This document shows positions 1 through 9,086 of a stretch of DNA of 11,413 nt, one piece after another. The DNA comes from Asterionellopsis glacialis (lineage: Eukaryota > Bacillariophyta > Plagiogrammaphyceae > Rhaphoneidales > Asterionellopsidaceae): NCBI GenBank assembly GCA_014885115.2, contig WKLE02000408.1, forward strand, positions 1 through 11,413, in the 5' to 3' direction. Numbering within the stretch: position 1 is the stretch's first letter; every line of letters begins with the position of its first letter. Made by a program: the position numbers and the translations under genes. The notes under the pieces were generated by a model. The model was not told the DNA's origin, searched no databases, and was given only the letters and a program-made list of their open reading frames with translations.

Positions 1-30
1 TTTGTATGTATTTTGTTGTTATAATATGAG

Positions 31-1086
31 GTATTTTCTGGAGACCCATGGGTCCCCAAAATTTTTACCAATAAGGGGATAGCATCACGGTGGAAGGAGG
101 GGCACATACCCTTCCCCCAAAAGATGAATCTACAATTCAAAATTGTTGCTGCAGGTGTTTGTGGTGGATCCTTGATGCCTTTGTTTTATCTGAGTGGTTT
201 AATCCATACAACTCCTACAGTAACTGCTGTATGGGATGGCCCATTTTTACCTGTATTAGTATTCATTGCTACATTGTTTTTGGGTATTGAGCGTCTTTCA
301 GCCAAACCCCTACAACAAATTAGCAGTTTACTTTTAACTGTCATGGGGAGTTTGCTTGTATTGGTAGGCGACTTTCATCATCACAAGGCTGCACATATGG
401 AATTAGAAACTTGGCATGATGGTAGAGCGCATGAATTCTTATTAGGAAATGCTTTGTTATTTGCCATGATATTATCTTATGCTGCGATGGCAATGATACA
501 AAAAGACCTTTCTGAATATTTTCTGCCACTTACCCTGACCAGTTGGATCTTTGGTGTAGGTGCTGTTGCTAATGTTCTTTTAGTAGTGTTCGTAGGAAAA
601 TACCTACCTGGTGGTGCTGTGACCTTGATGGGAGTATACGAAGAAACACGGCATGCCATGGCAACATCCACAACCTTTATTATGGGTTTACTTTATGCTG
701 TATTTTGTTTGACAGCATTATGTAACTCAGTGTTGTCCTATGCTTCCAAATACTTGGATTCAAGTTTGGTAGTACTATTTTGTGCGTTACAACCACCTAT
801 TACAGTTGTTATGGAATACTTTGCCTTCAATAAAGCTATTGGCGCCAAGAAAATTATTGGTATGATAGCTGTGGGCATTGGTATGGTATACTTTACCTCC
901 TGTAAAAAAGAAGGGTCCGTTACTCATTCAAGGGGGTCATCACCATCCTACCAACAACAACTGTCAACCGAAAAGAAAGAGAAGGATAAAAAAATGAAAA
1001 AAAATATTAGCTTCTCAAGGTTACGACGAAGACCACGGAATTCTCCACCACCTAGAAGACTTTCGTCATTGGTGGATGTTGTGTAG
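31..1086 (+). CDS. EamA/DMT-family membrane transporter, 3' exon (partial)
   Basis: Carrier-like membrane protein, probably exporting or importing a small metabolite; the substrate cannot be told. Counting from the ATG at 124 there are 320 residues with about eight hydrophobic segments (roughly 6-27, 33-55, 64-83, 105-125, 134-157, 183-206, 214-235, 242-260). The seventh begins with ALQPPITVV and is followed by a short loop and IGMIAVGIGMVY, the usual end of an EamA repeat. A very basic, Ser/Pro/Arg-rich cytosolic tail follows, and the stop is TAG at 1084. DMT carriers have ten helices, so two are missing. The frame is open upstream of the ATG back to position 25 and reads as a plausible hydrophilic loop, so I infer an intron ending at an AG near 29-30 (or 42-43), with earlier exons outside the window. 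The start given is therefore approximate; the ATG at 124 is the alternative. No frameshifts are visible. Confidence 0.78.
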   Translation, partial: VFSGDPWVPKIFTNKGIASRWKEGHIPFPQKMNLQFKIVAAGVCGGSLMPLFYLSGLIHTTPTVTAVWDGPFLPVLVFIATLFLGIERLSAKPLQQISSLLLTVMGSLLVLVGDFHHHKAAHMELETWHDGRAHEFLLGNALLFAMILSYAAMAMIQKDLSEYFLPLTLTSWIFGVGAVANVLLVVFVGKYLPGGAVTLMGVYEETRHAMATSTTFIMGLLYAVFCLTALCNSVLSYASKYLDSSLVVLFCALQPPITVVMEYFAFNKAIGAKKIIGMIAVGIGMVYFTSCKKEGSVTHSRGSSPSYQQQLSTEKKEKDKKMKKNISFSRLRRRPRNSPPPRRLSSLVDVV

Positions 1087-1643
1087 ACTGCATAATAACA
1101 CACATATTATCTTCTTTTGTTGACCTAAGAGCGCCAAATGAATTCATGAATATACTCGATAAACTTAGGTAACATTAGTGGAATTATCGATTTGATTTCA
1201 GAAATTAAGATGTAAATCACTTTTTTTTAACATGTATACATAAAGCCTTAATTTACACTCGATAGTCATGATCAGAACTATATTTTTCTCGTACTTACCA
1301 AACCTCCATTTCTCATTCCCGGTCGTCCACCAGGGAATCCCGGGAAACTTCGAAATTCCTGAAGTACAACGAAGTATCACTAAAACGCGAAAACTGCACT
1401 GAAAACCTGAAGATCAGAAATTCGTAGCGTGTGACTGGAGACCGTCACAGAAGCCTGTAGCCAGTAAATAATCTGCAAAGGTAGGCCAGACAAGGCCAAA
1501 AAAGAACTGGTAAGAGTTGCGCGCGTTTCAACCTGCGTGCCGGGATCAGAAGCGTATCTTGCGAAATTCTGACACCGGCCGTTGACTACTCACTTTCAAG
1601 AGAGCAGGAGCAAGAAACGAAGAACGAAGTTAAAGTAAAGACA
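1087..1643. other. Intergenic: transporter 3' flank and probable 5' leader of the retroelement
   Basis: No convincing gene. The first 220 bases are AT-rich and probably hold the transporter's 3' untranslated region. From about 1310 the composition becomes GC-richer and resembles the Gag region that follows, so the retroelement probably begins between 1300 and 1640. A 7-bp perfect inverted repeat (TTCCCGG at 1316-1322, CCGGGAA at 1340-1346) and a short GTGAC/GTCAC hairpin at 1430-1447 are present. I looked by eye for a copy of this stretch, direct or inverted, in 7228-7800, as expected for split or inverted DIRS/Ngaro termini, and found none that was convincing. Confidence 0.4.
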
Positions 1644-4117
1644 ATGAGTGACGACGTTCCCGTCCCTGCCCCTCAAGTAGGAGCACCACCAACCACGAGA
1701 ACTACAAGAGGAACCGGAGGCGATGAAGCCATGACGCCTCCTCCTCAAGGGATGGTTCCCGCGGCTACAGATCGAACACCAGGTGGTCCGCAACCCACAC
1801 GGGGAGCAGGGCCAGGCACGGAAGGTGCTCTGGCTCCTGGGGGTAACGTCCCCACTGCCCAACCTTTTGCACTCCCATTTGAGGCAAAGGAGGGCACCCT
1901 CACGTACGAAATGCTATCCGCTATGGTGGGTAGATCAAATGAGGAGTTGACCGAATCCGTTATCAAGGCTTTTGAATTAGTAGAGGACGCAATCAACCCG
2001 GATGAGGTATTGATGCAGTTACTTAGTGCTGACAAACCAAGCACCTTTCTTACCGTTTTGTCAACATCTTGTTATGTAATGACGGTATATTGCATTTGAC
2101 AGTTTCAAATGGGATTCGGAGTTCCCAATGAATTTAATGGAAAAATATTCGCTCGATACGGCAACGTAGATGAAGGGCAGTTACCACTTTATCTACTGTC
2201 ACCCGGTGAGACAGTGAGTGAAACTGCGGATGAGTTCTTTCAAGTAGAAACTTTTGTAAGAGCAAAAGCTGCAGACCTAAAAGCTGCGTATGATGCAGAT
2301 CCGGACCTATTGTTGGCACCATACGTAGGCCGTGTCCAAACAGGTACACCAGTGGAGGATACGGTAAAGTTGTGCAAACTGGTGTTTGTGCCATTGGAAT
2401 GGGCGCCATACTTTATGGAACTCATGCCTCCTTATCATGTACTACAAGTTATAGAATGGTTGGTCGGGAACCTAAGCACCGATCACAAGTGGCAAGAAGT
2501 TAGCTCCATAATAGAATGGGCCAGGCTGGCCTGTACAAAATCGGCTGGGGCTGGTCCTTCTCTTAATAATAGCAAACTACAGTTACACTGGGAGCCAGTT
2601 ATTCCCAATAGGAAACTGACTAGATGGGGAAATAGAATCATAAAAGTAGCATTGGGTGAAAATGCACTTCTTTCTTCCCCAAGTGGTGCAAGAGGTCCGG
2701 TGCTCGATGCCCAGACAGCCTATGGTCAAGCCCTAGAGACTGACAAATCACCAAAGCCAAGTCAAAACGGTCTTATACTGACTCAGAGAAACTACATATA
2801 TGGGCAGCCTGCAGTCTTTCTGAAGGCAAAGACCCTCCAACATTATTAGCGGCCATTGCAGAAGATGGTTGCACTTCAGATGTAGTGGAGCAGCAACTCC
2901 GGAAAAGACTGAGGGTCTCACCGGATTCCGATAACCCAGTCAGAATATTTGTGTCCGCAAGTCTAGTAAAGGATATAAAGTCACTAAATTTTGGCCATGA
3001 TGGGGAAGCAGAATTTGACGAGTGTCACAGAGGCCTGTCTCCGTTTTTGGTAGCCTTTATACAGCATTGGCTGTCCAGAGGTCCCAACGTAATGACAGGA
3101 TGCAGTACAGCAGGCCACCAGCACGACCCCGTCGGACATGTTGGAGGTTTCCAGTAATGTAATGGTGATACCACCTAATGATTACACGGGACTGATGCGC
3201 TTGTTGGCAAACTACCACAAGTTGCTGCAAGCAGTGGTAAGGAAGCAGAGCCACCATTTTAAAGAGGTGGTGGAATTGCAGAGGGCTCTGTGCCTGAAGG
3301 TGGACATCTACGATAGTATTGGGCCAAGAAAGGTGCTCCAAATTTTATGGGCCATCTTACATGACTCTAGGCAATTTTTCTCTGAAGCTGCACAGTGGGA
3401 ATTGGGAAAACCATTACCAATATCCAGATTGACGTATACCACGACGTTCCTCAAAAATGGAACAATATTAGAAACGGAGCACTGTCCAGTAGATAGATTC
3501 TATCCTTCCGGGGATTTGCCCTCGCCACCTCCATCGTACTATGGAGGGGGCGGAAGTGAAGGGGCCATTGACCCAATGGAAGGTCTGTTCCCTTTGATGC
3601 CGGTGAGGGGACCTGTAGAAGGATCCGCTGGTCGAGGGACCCTATTTAAGGCTCATGTCCACCCTCTCATTGAGAAGGTGACTCAGTCGCTGAAGAAACA
3701 GTACCCACAGTTAACTATTGGGGCCTTAATGAATGCGGTGAACCCACCAGTGAAATATACAGACCTAAAAATAGGAGCAAAGGGTACCTGTTTAGAAATG
3801 AACCTGTTCGGGGCTTATAAAAATGCCCACTGCATGTACCAACACCTGGAAGCCAAGCCTACAGATGCCAGAGCTCAAGTGATTGTGGCAACATTGCAGA
3901 AAGCAGCAGAAGCCTACAAACAGAAACTAAGTTTAAAGAGGAAGTGAGGTGTCTTGTTACTGGTGGTAGCTCAACCGGCTTCCATGAGGCTTCCAAAACG
4001 GAAACCAAAGGAAGTGCCAAGTTTGCCAGCGGAACATTCACCATTGGATGCTCTGTTCCCTACTGCGCGAATCATAAAAGAGGAAGGAGCAGACCACAAA
4101 CCCAAAAAGGGTCATAA
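1644..4117 (+). pseudogene. gag: Gag-like protein of the DIRS-like element, broken
   Basis: Assigned as Gag by position before the reverse transcriptase; no family domain was recognised. It starts at ATG 1644 with a Pro/Gly/Thr-rich disordered stretch of about 70 residues, then a helical, acidic region. The frame continues past a TGA at 2097-2099 into a long segment (2109 to about 2810). Reading then moves to another frame (about 2811-3090), then back to the first (about 3095-3944), where a helical region ends in a basic KRK tail. From about 3935 a third frame reads on for some 60 codons with Cys/His-containing text such as GCSVPYCANHKRG, possibly a zinc-binding Gag tail, to TAA at 4115. The pieces join without loss of apparent coding character, so single-base indels plus one stop explain the breaks. 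Function (particle formation, RNA binding) is inferred from context only. Confidence 0.65.
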
Positions 4118-6441
4118 GGTCAAACCAGTTGCACGACTACCAGCGGACTCCCCTGCAGGAGCAAGAGCACAAGGTAAGACGGACTGGCCCCAAAAAGGGA
4201 AAAGTCTTAAGAGACCAATGGCGCTTGCAAACCTTCATCCATTTTGGAGACCCTGAAAGAATGGGAGAGAGGAGTGCCGGTGGATTGTGGCAAACCTTGG
4301 ACGTGAGAAGCAATAGAGGCAGCCTTGGAAAAAGGGGCCCACGTGAGCGCAAGACTGGATGACAATATTGATCTAATACATGAAGATATTGAATACCAAG
4401 TCAAGGCGGGTTTTTCGTCATTCGTAAATTGGGAGGACATCAAAAACAACCTCCCAACAAATTTTAAGCTCTCTCCGTTGGCAGTGGTTCCACAAATGAA
4501 CAGAAGGGGCAGGATGCTACTGGACTTGTCATTTCCAGTTTATAGAAAATGCAAGGCCAGAAATAAAAAGGAGAGGTACAGGCGTAAGCAGATAGTCCTT
4601 CAGGACTCAGTAAATGACACTACAAAAAAGCTTGCACCTGAGATTCCGGTCAAACTACTGGGACAAGTTTTACCGCAGATCTTCCAGTACATGGACGAAA
4701 TCCCAGCAGAGGCGGTAATACATTTCAGCAAAATTGATCTCTCAGATGGCTTTTTGAGGATGATTGTCAAGGATTCCCAGCAATGGAACTTCTGCTACGT
4801 ACTTCTACAGCAAGATGCTCAAGTGCCAGTAAAGATTGTGGTCCCCTCCGCCCTACAGATGGGGTTGACAGAGAGCCCTCCATATTTTTGGCAACGAGGG
4901 AGACGTGCAGAGACATTGTTGAGGTTCTGTTAAAAGAAGAGCAGGAATTGCCAAAGCATCTGATGGAACACTACATGTTGCCAGCAAGGCCTGCGAAATG
5001 ACATAAGCTAGCCCCGGGGAAGGAAACGTCCGCGAACGTCTTAGTGGACGACTTTTGCCTAGCAGCAGTTGAAACAGAAGATGGAAAAGGACTGCTCCAA
5101 TTTTCCCGAGCGGCACTCAAGACGATTCATGACATTTTCCCTCCTCCAGAAGTGTTAAACCATGAAGGAGGAAAAGACAGTGTGTCTGAGAAAAAGCTCG
5201 AACGTGGAGATGCCCGATGGGCTCCCCAAAAAGAAATATTAGGATTCCTATTGAATGGAAAAATGAAAACGTCCCAATTGCCTTCTGGAAAAGCAGAAAA
5301 GATTATGAAAGAATTACGCCGAGTCCTCAAGCGCAAAAAGGTCTGCACGCAGCAGTTCCAAAAGATCATTGAGAAACTGAGACATGCCACAGGAATCCTC
5401 CCAGCAGCCAAAGGGCTCTACACGCCCATAAATAAGGCATTGAGAGGGGACCCAACTGACATTGGATTGGGAAAAACCAGCGACATAAGAAGCAATCTGC
5501 TGGACCTTGGCGTACTGGTAAAAGACCTGTCGGCTTGCCCAACCCATGTACGGGAGTTAGTACCAGGAAGCCCGGATCTGATTGGATATTGTGATGTGTG
5601 CGCCACAGGCGCAGGAGGCATGTGGTTTAGTGTGAATGCGTCCATGCAACCAATTGTATGGCGCGTCCCTTTTCCAAAAACAATCTCTGAACAAGTGGTG
5701 TCAGAAAACAACCCTTGCAGGACTGTCACGAACTCCGACCTTGAGCTAGCCGGAATTACGCTCCATTACCTATCACTAGAAACCCATGCTAACATCAAAC
5801 ATAAACGGATCGGGATACTCTGTGATAACAAGCCCTCTGTGGCCTGGGTTGCCAAAATGGCTTCCAAATCAGATACACCAATAGCCGGCAGATTATTACA
5901 TGGATTATCAATGAGGCAACGCATAACACGGTCAGCCCCAATTATGGTCAGCCATATTGAAGGAAAAGAAAACAAAATGGCTGACTTTGCATCCCAATCC
6001 TTCAACACAAATACATTTTTTCACATCGATAACGACTCACAATTTTTTATTCACTTTTGTGCTCAATATCCTTTACCACAGAATTTATCCTGGAAATTTG
6101 CGCGCCCTATGCAAAAGATGACCTCACTTGTACTCTCAATGTTGCACGGGCAACGATTGCCACTGCAAGAATGCTGGATAATGAAGCAAGGAGTCGACAC
6201 TGGCATCACTGGTGCGAACATTGTAGCGAGTGCTGGGTCGACCCCTACCTCTGGCACCTCGCAAAACCAATCCAGCAAGAAAGTCTCTTATCCTTTGCTG
6301 TCAGGGTCAGGGAAGGTTATGCAGGGAAAGGAAAAAGAGTGGGTGCTCAGTCCGTGGCCACAGGCCTCCGCCATGTTGCCCAGACAGCAGTATTGGCTGG
6401 ATACCCAGATCCCAGGCGTACCTACGGTTCAAAAGAATTAG
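4078..6441 (+). pseudogene. pol: Reverse transcriptase - RNase H of the DIRS-like element, broken
   Basis: Copies element RNA into DNA and removes the RNA strand. RT landmarks in order: MLLDLSFP (about 4514), motif A KIDLSDGFLRM (about 4732), motif B LQMGLTESPPYF (about 4852) and motif C VDDF at 5044-5055, the YxDD equivalent. RNase H follows with its acidic residues in GYCDVCATG (about 5584), NSDLELAG (about 5731), LCDNKPSV (about 5818) and KMADFASQ (about 5974). All catalytic residues appear kept. The reading frame is not: a change near 4250 and another near 4893, inside RT just after motif B, separate the motifs, and TGA codons interrupt at 4304 and 4999. The last part, about 6060-6441, overlaps the recombinase frame. 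The downstream frame from 5002 to 6441 is free of stops. N-terminal boundary with Gag uncertain. Confidence 0.85.
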
Positions 6442-7227
6442 ATCTCCCGTTTGCATTGTTATTAAAATTGTTCAAAGATGAAGACCCAGCACCAAAACCG
6501 CAGTTGGCCATCCCTGTCCATGCCATAATGACTACCTGTAGCATTTACAAGGCAGACAAATTAGCTCATTCCCAGGGGCAGTGGCAGATCTAATCACAAT
6601 TGCTTTCTTCTTTTTATTAAGAGTAGGAGATAAACTTTCCCAAATACAAGTAAGAAATGCAGGACCACGCAATTTAGATTAAAAGATGTTATTTTACAAC
6701 AAAACGGCACCATCCTTTGTCAGACTGCCTCTTTAGTGGAGCTCACTTCAGCAGATAGCATCACTATGACCATTGATTGCCAGAAAAATGGTCAAAAAGG
6801 GGCTACAATTCATCATCAATCAACGGGCTCTCCTTTTTGTCCGGTTCTCGCAATGGCACAGAGGATTTTTGCAATTCAACAACAAGTCCAAGACAAAAAC
6901 ACTCTGATTAGTTATGTATCTTCGTACATCAATGATACCCTGATACACATTCATGACACCAACTTCACTTTGGCGCTCCGGTGTGGCGCAGCAAAAGCCG
7001 GCCTTTTACACTAAGGTTACAGTTTGGCACAAATCAGCAGTCATTCCTTACAGGCCTTGGGGGGTATTGCCCTTAAACTAGCAGGTGCAGATGACACTAC
7101 AATCCAAAAACTTGGTCGCTGGTCCTTGAGGACCTTCCTAATGTATATTTACACACAAATCGCGGCCTACTTAGAAGGCTGGGCGGCCAAAATGGCGCAC
7201 CCTATCAACTTTCTGCATGTTGGCTAA
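6057..7227 (+). pseudogene. Tyrosine recombinase (integrase) of the DIRS-like element, broken
   Basis: Catalyses strand exchange to insert the circular DNA intermediate. The N-terminal helical DNA-binding part is at 6069-6590 (landmarks RHWHHWCEHC, GAQSVATGLRHV and DPRRTYGSKELDLPF). The catalytic part is spread over two more frames. The first active-site Arg is in FFFLLRVGD (6620-6622). The block around NGQKGATIHH comes next, then SHSLQ, where His is at 7042 and the expected second Arg is Gln (CAG, 7051-7053). GRW is at 7114-7122 and the Tyr nucleophile is probably TAT 7144 in FLMYIYTQ. Frame changes occur near 6580 and 6665, and a TAA interrupts at 7012. The loss of the HxxR Arg alone should abolish catalysis. 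CGG to CAG is a single G-to-A change, consistent with methyl-CpG decay on the other strand. The stop at 7225 (TAA) is likely the native end. Confidence 0.85.
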
Positions 7228-7804
7228 GCGTGCACCTCCCTCCCAAACTTGTGGGTTCATAATTTTTTTTGGTTTTAAGGGTTCCCATGCAAAATTGTTG
7301 ACCATCGTGTCAAAATTGGCAAAATACAGGGTGCAAACAGGGGTATCAGAAGCATTCACTCCACTGGTACACCCTGCCTGTGTCATGTGGGCAGATTCTT
7401 TGGCCCCAGAGTACACAAGGCACAACCAGAGACAGATCAAGTGCACAGATACCGCTGGAGCCTTGATGGGCAGTACTGCCAAATGGGTGGGTCACCAGCA
7501 TAGCTGTAGCTTAATCCTTGGACTAGTAGTCTCTTTTTATTGGCATACTCAAAAATGGTATATTTCATTGCACAAGTGCTTGAAGTAGTGAAGCTCCCAA
7601 AAAAGGTAGGTAAGTAGCCAACAAAACTAGGACACCCAAGGAGCAGCACTGGAACAGGCAAGCAGACCAGAAAAGAATACGTGTGGCTTAAACTGCACGT
7701 TCTGGGATGCAAGTACTGTACCGGTAGCCAAGGAGCACAGCTGGCTATCTCCAATAGATTTCTTCACTTAAAGATGGAAAATTTTTAGAAGTTTCTTCAA
7801 AGAT
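7228..7804. other. Gene-poor stretch: probable 3' end of the retroelement and junction with the next element
   Basis: Open frames on both strands are short and lack protein character, so I call no gene here. An imperfect direct repeat is visible: CCAAGGAGCAGCACTGG around 7636-7652 and CCAAGGAGCACAGCTGG around 7728-7744, about 92 bp apart. AT content rises sharply near 7750 towards the tandem array. The retroelement's 3' end is presumably in this stretch, but no terminal repeat could be matched to the 5' side by eye. Confidence 0.4.
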
Positions 7805-8304
7805 ACTTTTTCAAGTTAGTAATTCATTTTAAAGTTAGTAACTAAAACTAATCAGTTATTTTTATCCCATCCACATGACAAATCAGTATTACCTATACTT
7901 AAAATGACCCAAACTGACCAAAAAACTTCTTTCGGTTAGTAATTCTTTTTCAAGTTAGTAACTAAAAAATTATAATTCTTTCTATCTTTTGTACGTGAAA
8001 AGTTGGTATCTTTTCTACAGTGAAAACGAAAAACTTCTTCAAGTTAGTAATTCTTTTTCAAGTTAGTAACTGAAATTAATCATTTCTTCTGTCACATGTA
8101 CATGGTGAATGGTAATTCTTCTACATCAATTCACCCAACCAAGCCAAAAAACTTTTTCAGTTAGTGCGATTCTTTCTGAATTTAGAAACTAAAAAAACAG
8201 TAGTTCTTGCTATCTTTTGAACATGAACGGTTGATATCTTATCTACAGTGAAAACAAAAAACTTCTTCAAGTTAGAAATTCTTTTTCAAGTTAGTAACTG
8301 AAAC
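7805..8304. repeat. Two-tier tandem array, 228-bp period made of two ~115-bp units
   Basis: Five related units start at about 7805, 7925, 8033, 8151 and 8261, each opening with ACTTYTTCAAGTTAG-like sequence. Units 1, 3 and 5 (starts 228 bp apart) match each other best, as do units 2 and 4 (226 bp apart; shared text such as CTATCTTTTG and TCTACAGTGAAAAC). The array is therefore about 2.2 copies of a dimer. Each unit begins with a doublet of a GTTAG core about 19 bp apart (examples at 7813/7832, 8041/8060, 8269/8288), giving ten half-sites, some degenerate. The last copy is partial and ends 5 bp before the ATG at 8310. Position next to a transposon-type gene suggests subterminal transposase-binding repeats or a promoter region; this is inference. 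Confidence 0.85.
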
Positions 8305-8309
8305 TATCA

Positions 8310-9086
8310 ATGGAAACAACATCACCTGCGAAACAAAAAATTTGGGACATATCCAAGAAACCAAGTTTTGTACCAGTTACTTTAATTGCACTTGATGGTT
8401 TATGCCTTTGGAAAGAAACAATTTTGAATGATTCAATTGTTGGTGCTCACTCAGCTGTTTTGAATAACCTTATGGTTCAAAATAGAAATGTATTGTTTAT
8501 TCTCCCAACAACAAGTTATGGGTGGGAGGATGATACTCCCAAAATAAATCTTAACTCATTGAGAGTTGCAGCAAATTATACATGTGGTTGGAACTTCCAA
8601 ATTTCACAGGCTTTTTTATTAGGATATTGCATGGTATATTTCCCACTCTGTCCAGCTGGAGATATACATTGGATTGGTGTCAGTGTGAAAAGATGGTTGG
8701 GTCTTGTTCATTCTAAAGGAAAGACAAGAACTGCACAACATGTTTTAAAATATGATATTCATGATACCTTGGCAACCTCCAAAAAGCCATCTCTGACTAA
8801 AGCAAGAACAGGTAACCTTGAAGCTTTCTTAAAAACCCTGTTTGGTGTTTCTACTATGGAAAGAATCTCAAGGTGGAACAAACAGAGAAGTCATGTGCAG
8901 GATGATACTAGTTCTTGTGGTTTGCATCAGTGTATTTTCATGGAAGAGATAGCACTTGGAAAAGAAGAATGGGGCATGGGACAGATTGTGGATCTTGAGC
9001 TCCAGAGACTACATATAGCACACAGGATTCTTAACTTGCAAGGATCATATTCCAAAGTTCTCTCTGACACTGGCAAAAAAAGATGA
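8310..9086 (+). CDS. Ulp1/C48-type cysteine protease domain protein
   Basis: Predicted peptidase acting on SUMO or another ubiquitin-like tail. The 258-residue frame starts at ATG 8310, five bases after the repeat array; no earlier in-frame start fits. Ulp1 landmarks in order: LNDSIVGAH (39-47), matching the family's LNDE/DxIN substrate-binding start; FILPTTSYGW (63-72); IHW (119-121) with catalytic His120; KYDIHDTL (147-154), where Asp149 or Asp152 is the likely triad Asp; and HVQDDTSSCGLHQ (195-207) with the oxyanion Gln197 exactly six residues before the nucleophile Cys203. The motif set is complete, so the protease core may have been functional when last selected. The frame ends at TGA 9084 right after a run of seven A (9075-9081). 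One base fewer there would read on into an acidic tail, so the present C-terminus may be a truncation. Probably a transposon accessory gene rather than a host gene. Confidence 0.75.
   Translation: METTSPAKQKIWDISKKPSFVPVTLIALDGLCLWKETILNDSIVGAHSAVLNNLMVQNRNVLFILPTTSYGWEDDTPKINLNSLRVAANYTCGWNFQISQAFLLGYCMVYFPLCPAGDIHWIGVSVKRWLGLVHSKGKTRTAQHVLKYDIHDTLATSKKPSLTKARTGNLEAFLKTLFGVSTMERISRWNKQRSHVQDDTSSCGLHQCIFMEEIALGKEEWGMGQIVDLELQRLHIAHRILNLQGSYSKVLSDTGKKR

Larger units (their letters stand above)
1644..7227 (+). mobile_element. Decayed DIRS-like tyrosine-recombinase retrotransposon (coding span)
   Basis: The order Gag-like, reverse transcriptase, RNase H, tyrosine recombinase, all on one strand and without a DDE integrase or aspartic protease, defines the tyrosine-recombinase retrotransposons (DIRS/Ngaro/PAT group). 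These elements integrate through a circular intermediate and make no target-site duplication. The recombinase frame overlaps the end of the RNase H frame, as in DIRS elements. The coding span is about 5.6 kb. It is broken by stops at 2097, 4304, 4999 and 7012 and by frame changes near 2810, 3090, 3940, 4250, 4893, 6580 and 6665, so it is a non-autonomous relic. The coordinates cover only the recognisable coding part; the termini were not identified. Confidence 0.85.

Noticed and set aside
2134..2425. Minus-strand frames within Gag
   Set aside because: Shadows of the Gag-like frame, with no independent support.
5127..6008. Several minus-strand frames across RT and RNase H
   Set aside because: Antisense shadows of a frame with clear RT and RNase H motifs.
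7171..7482. Minus-strand frame over the recombinase end and its 3' flank
   Set aside because: Antisense to recombinase coding sequence for its last part; no motif recognised.
7217..7588. 123-codon plus-strand frame after the recombinase
   Set aside because: Starts inside the recombinase end, has no recognisable domain or protein-like pattern, and a minus-strand frame is equally open over part of it.
7805..8304. CRISPR-like array
   Set aside because: Units are diverged, about 115 bp long, without short identical repeats and unique spacers of constant size, and the context is eukaryotic transposon DNA.
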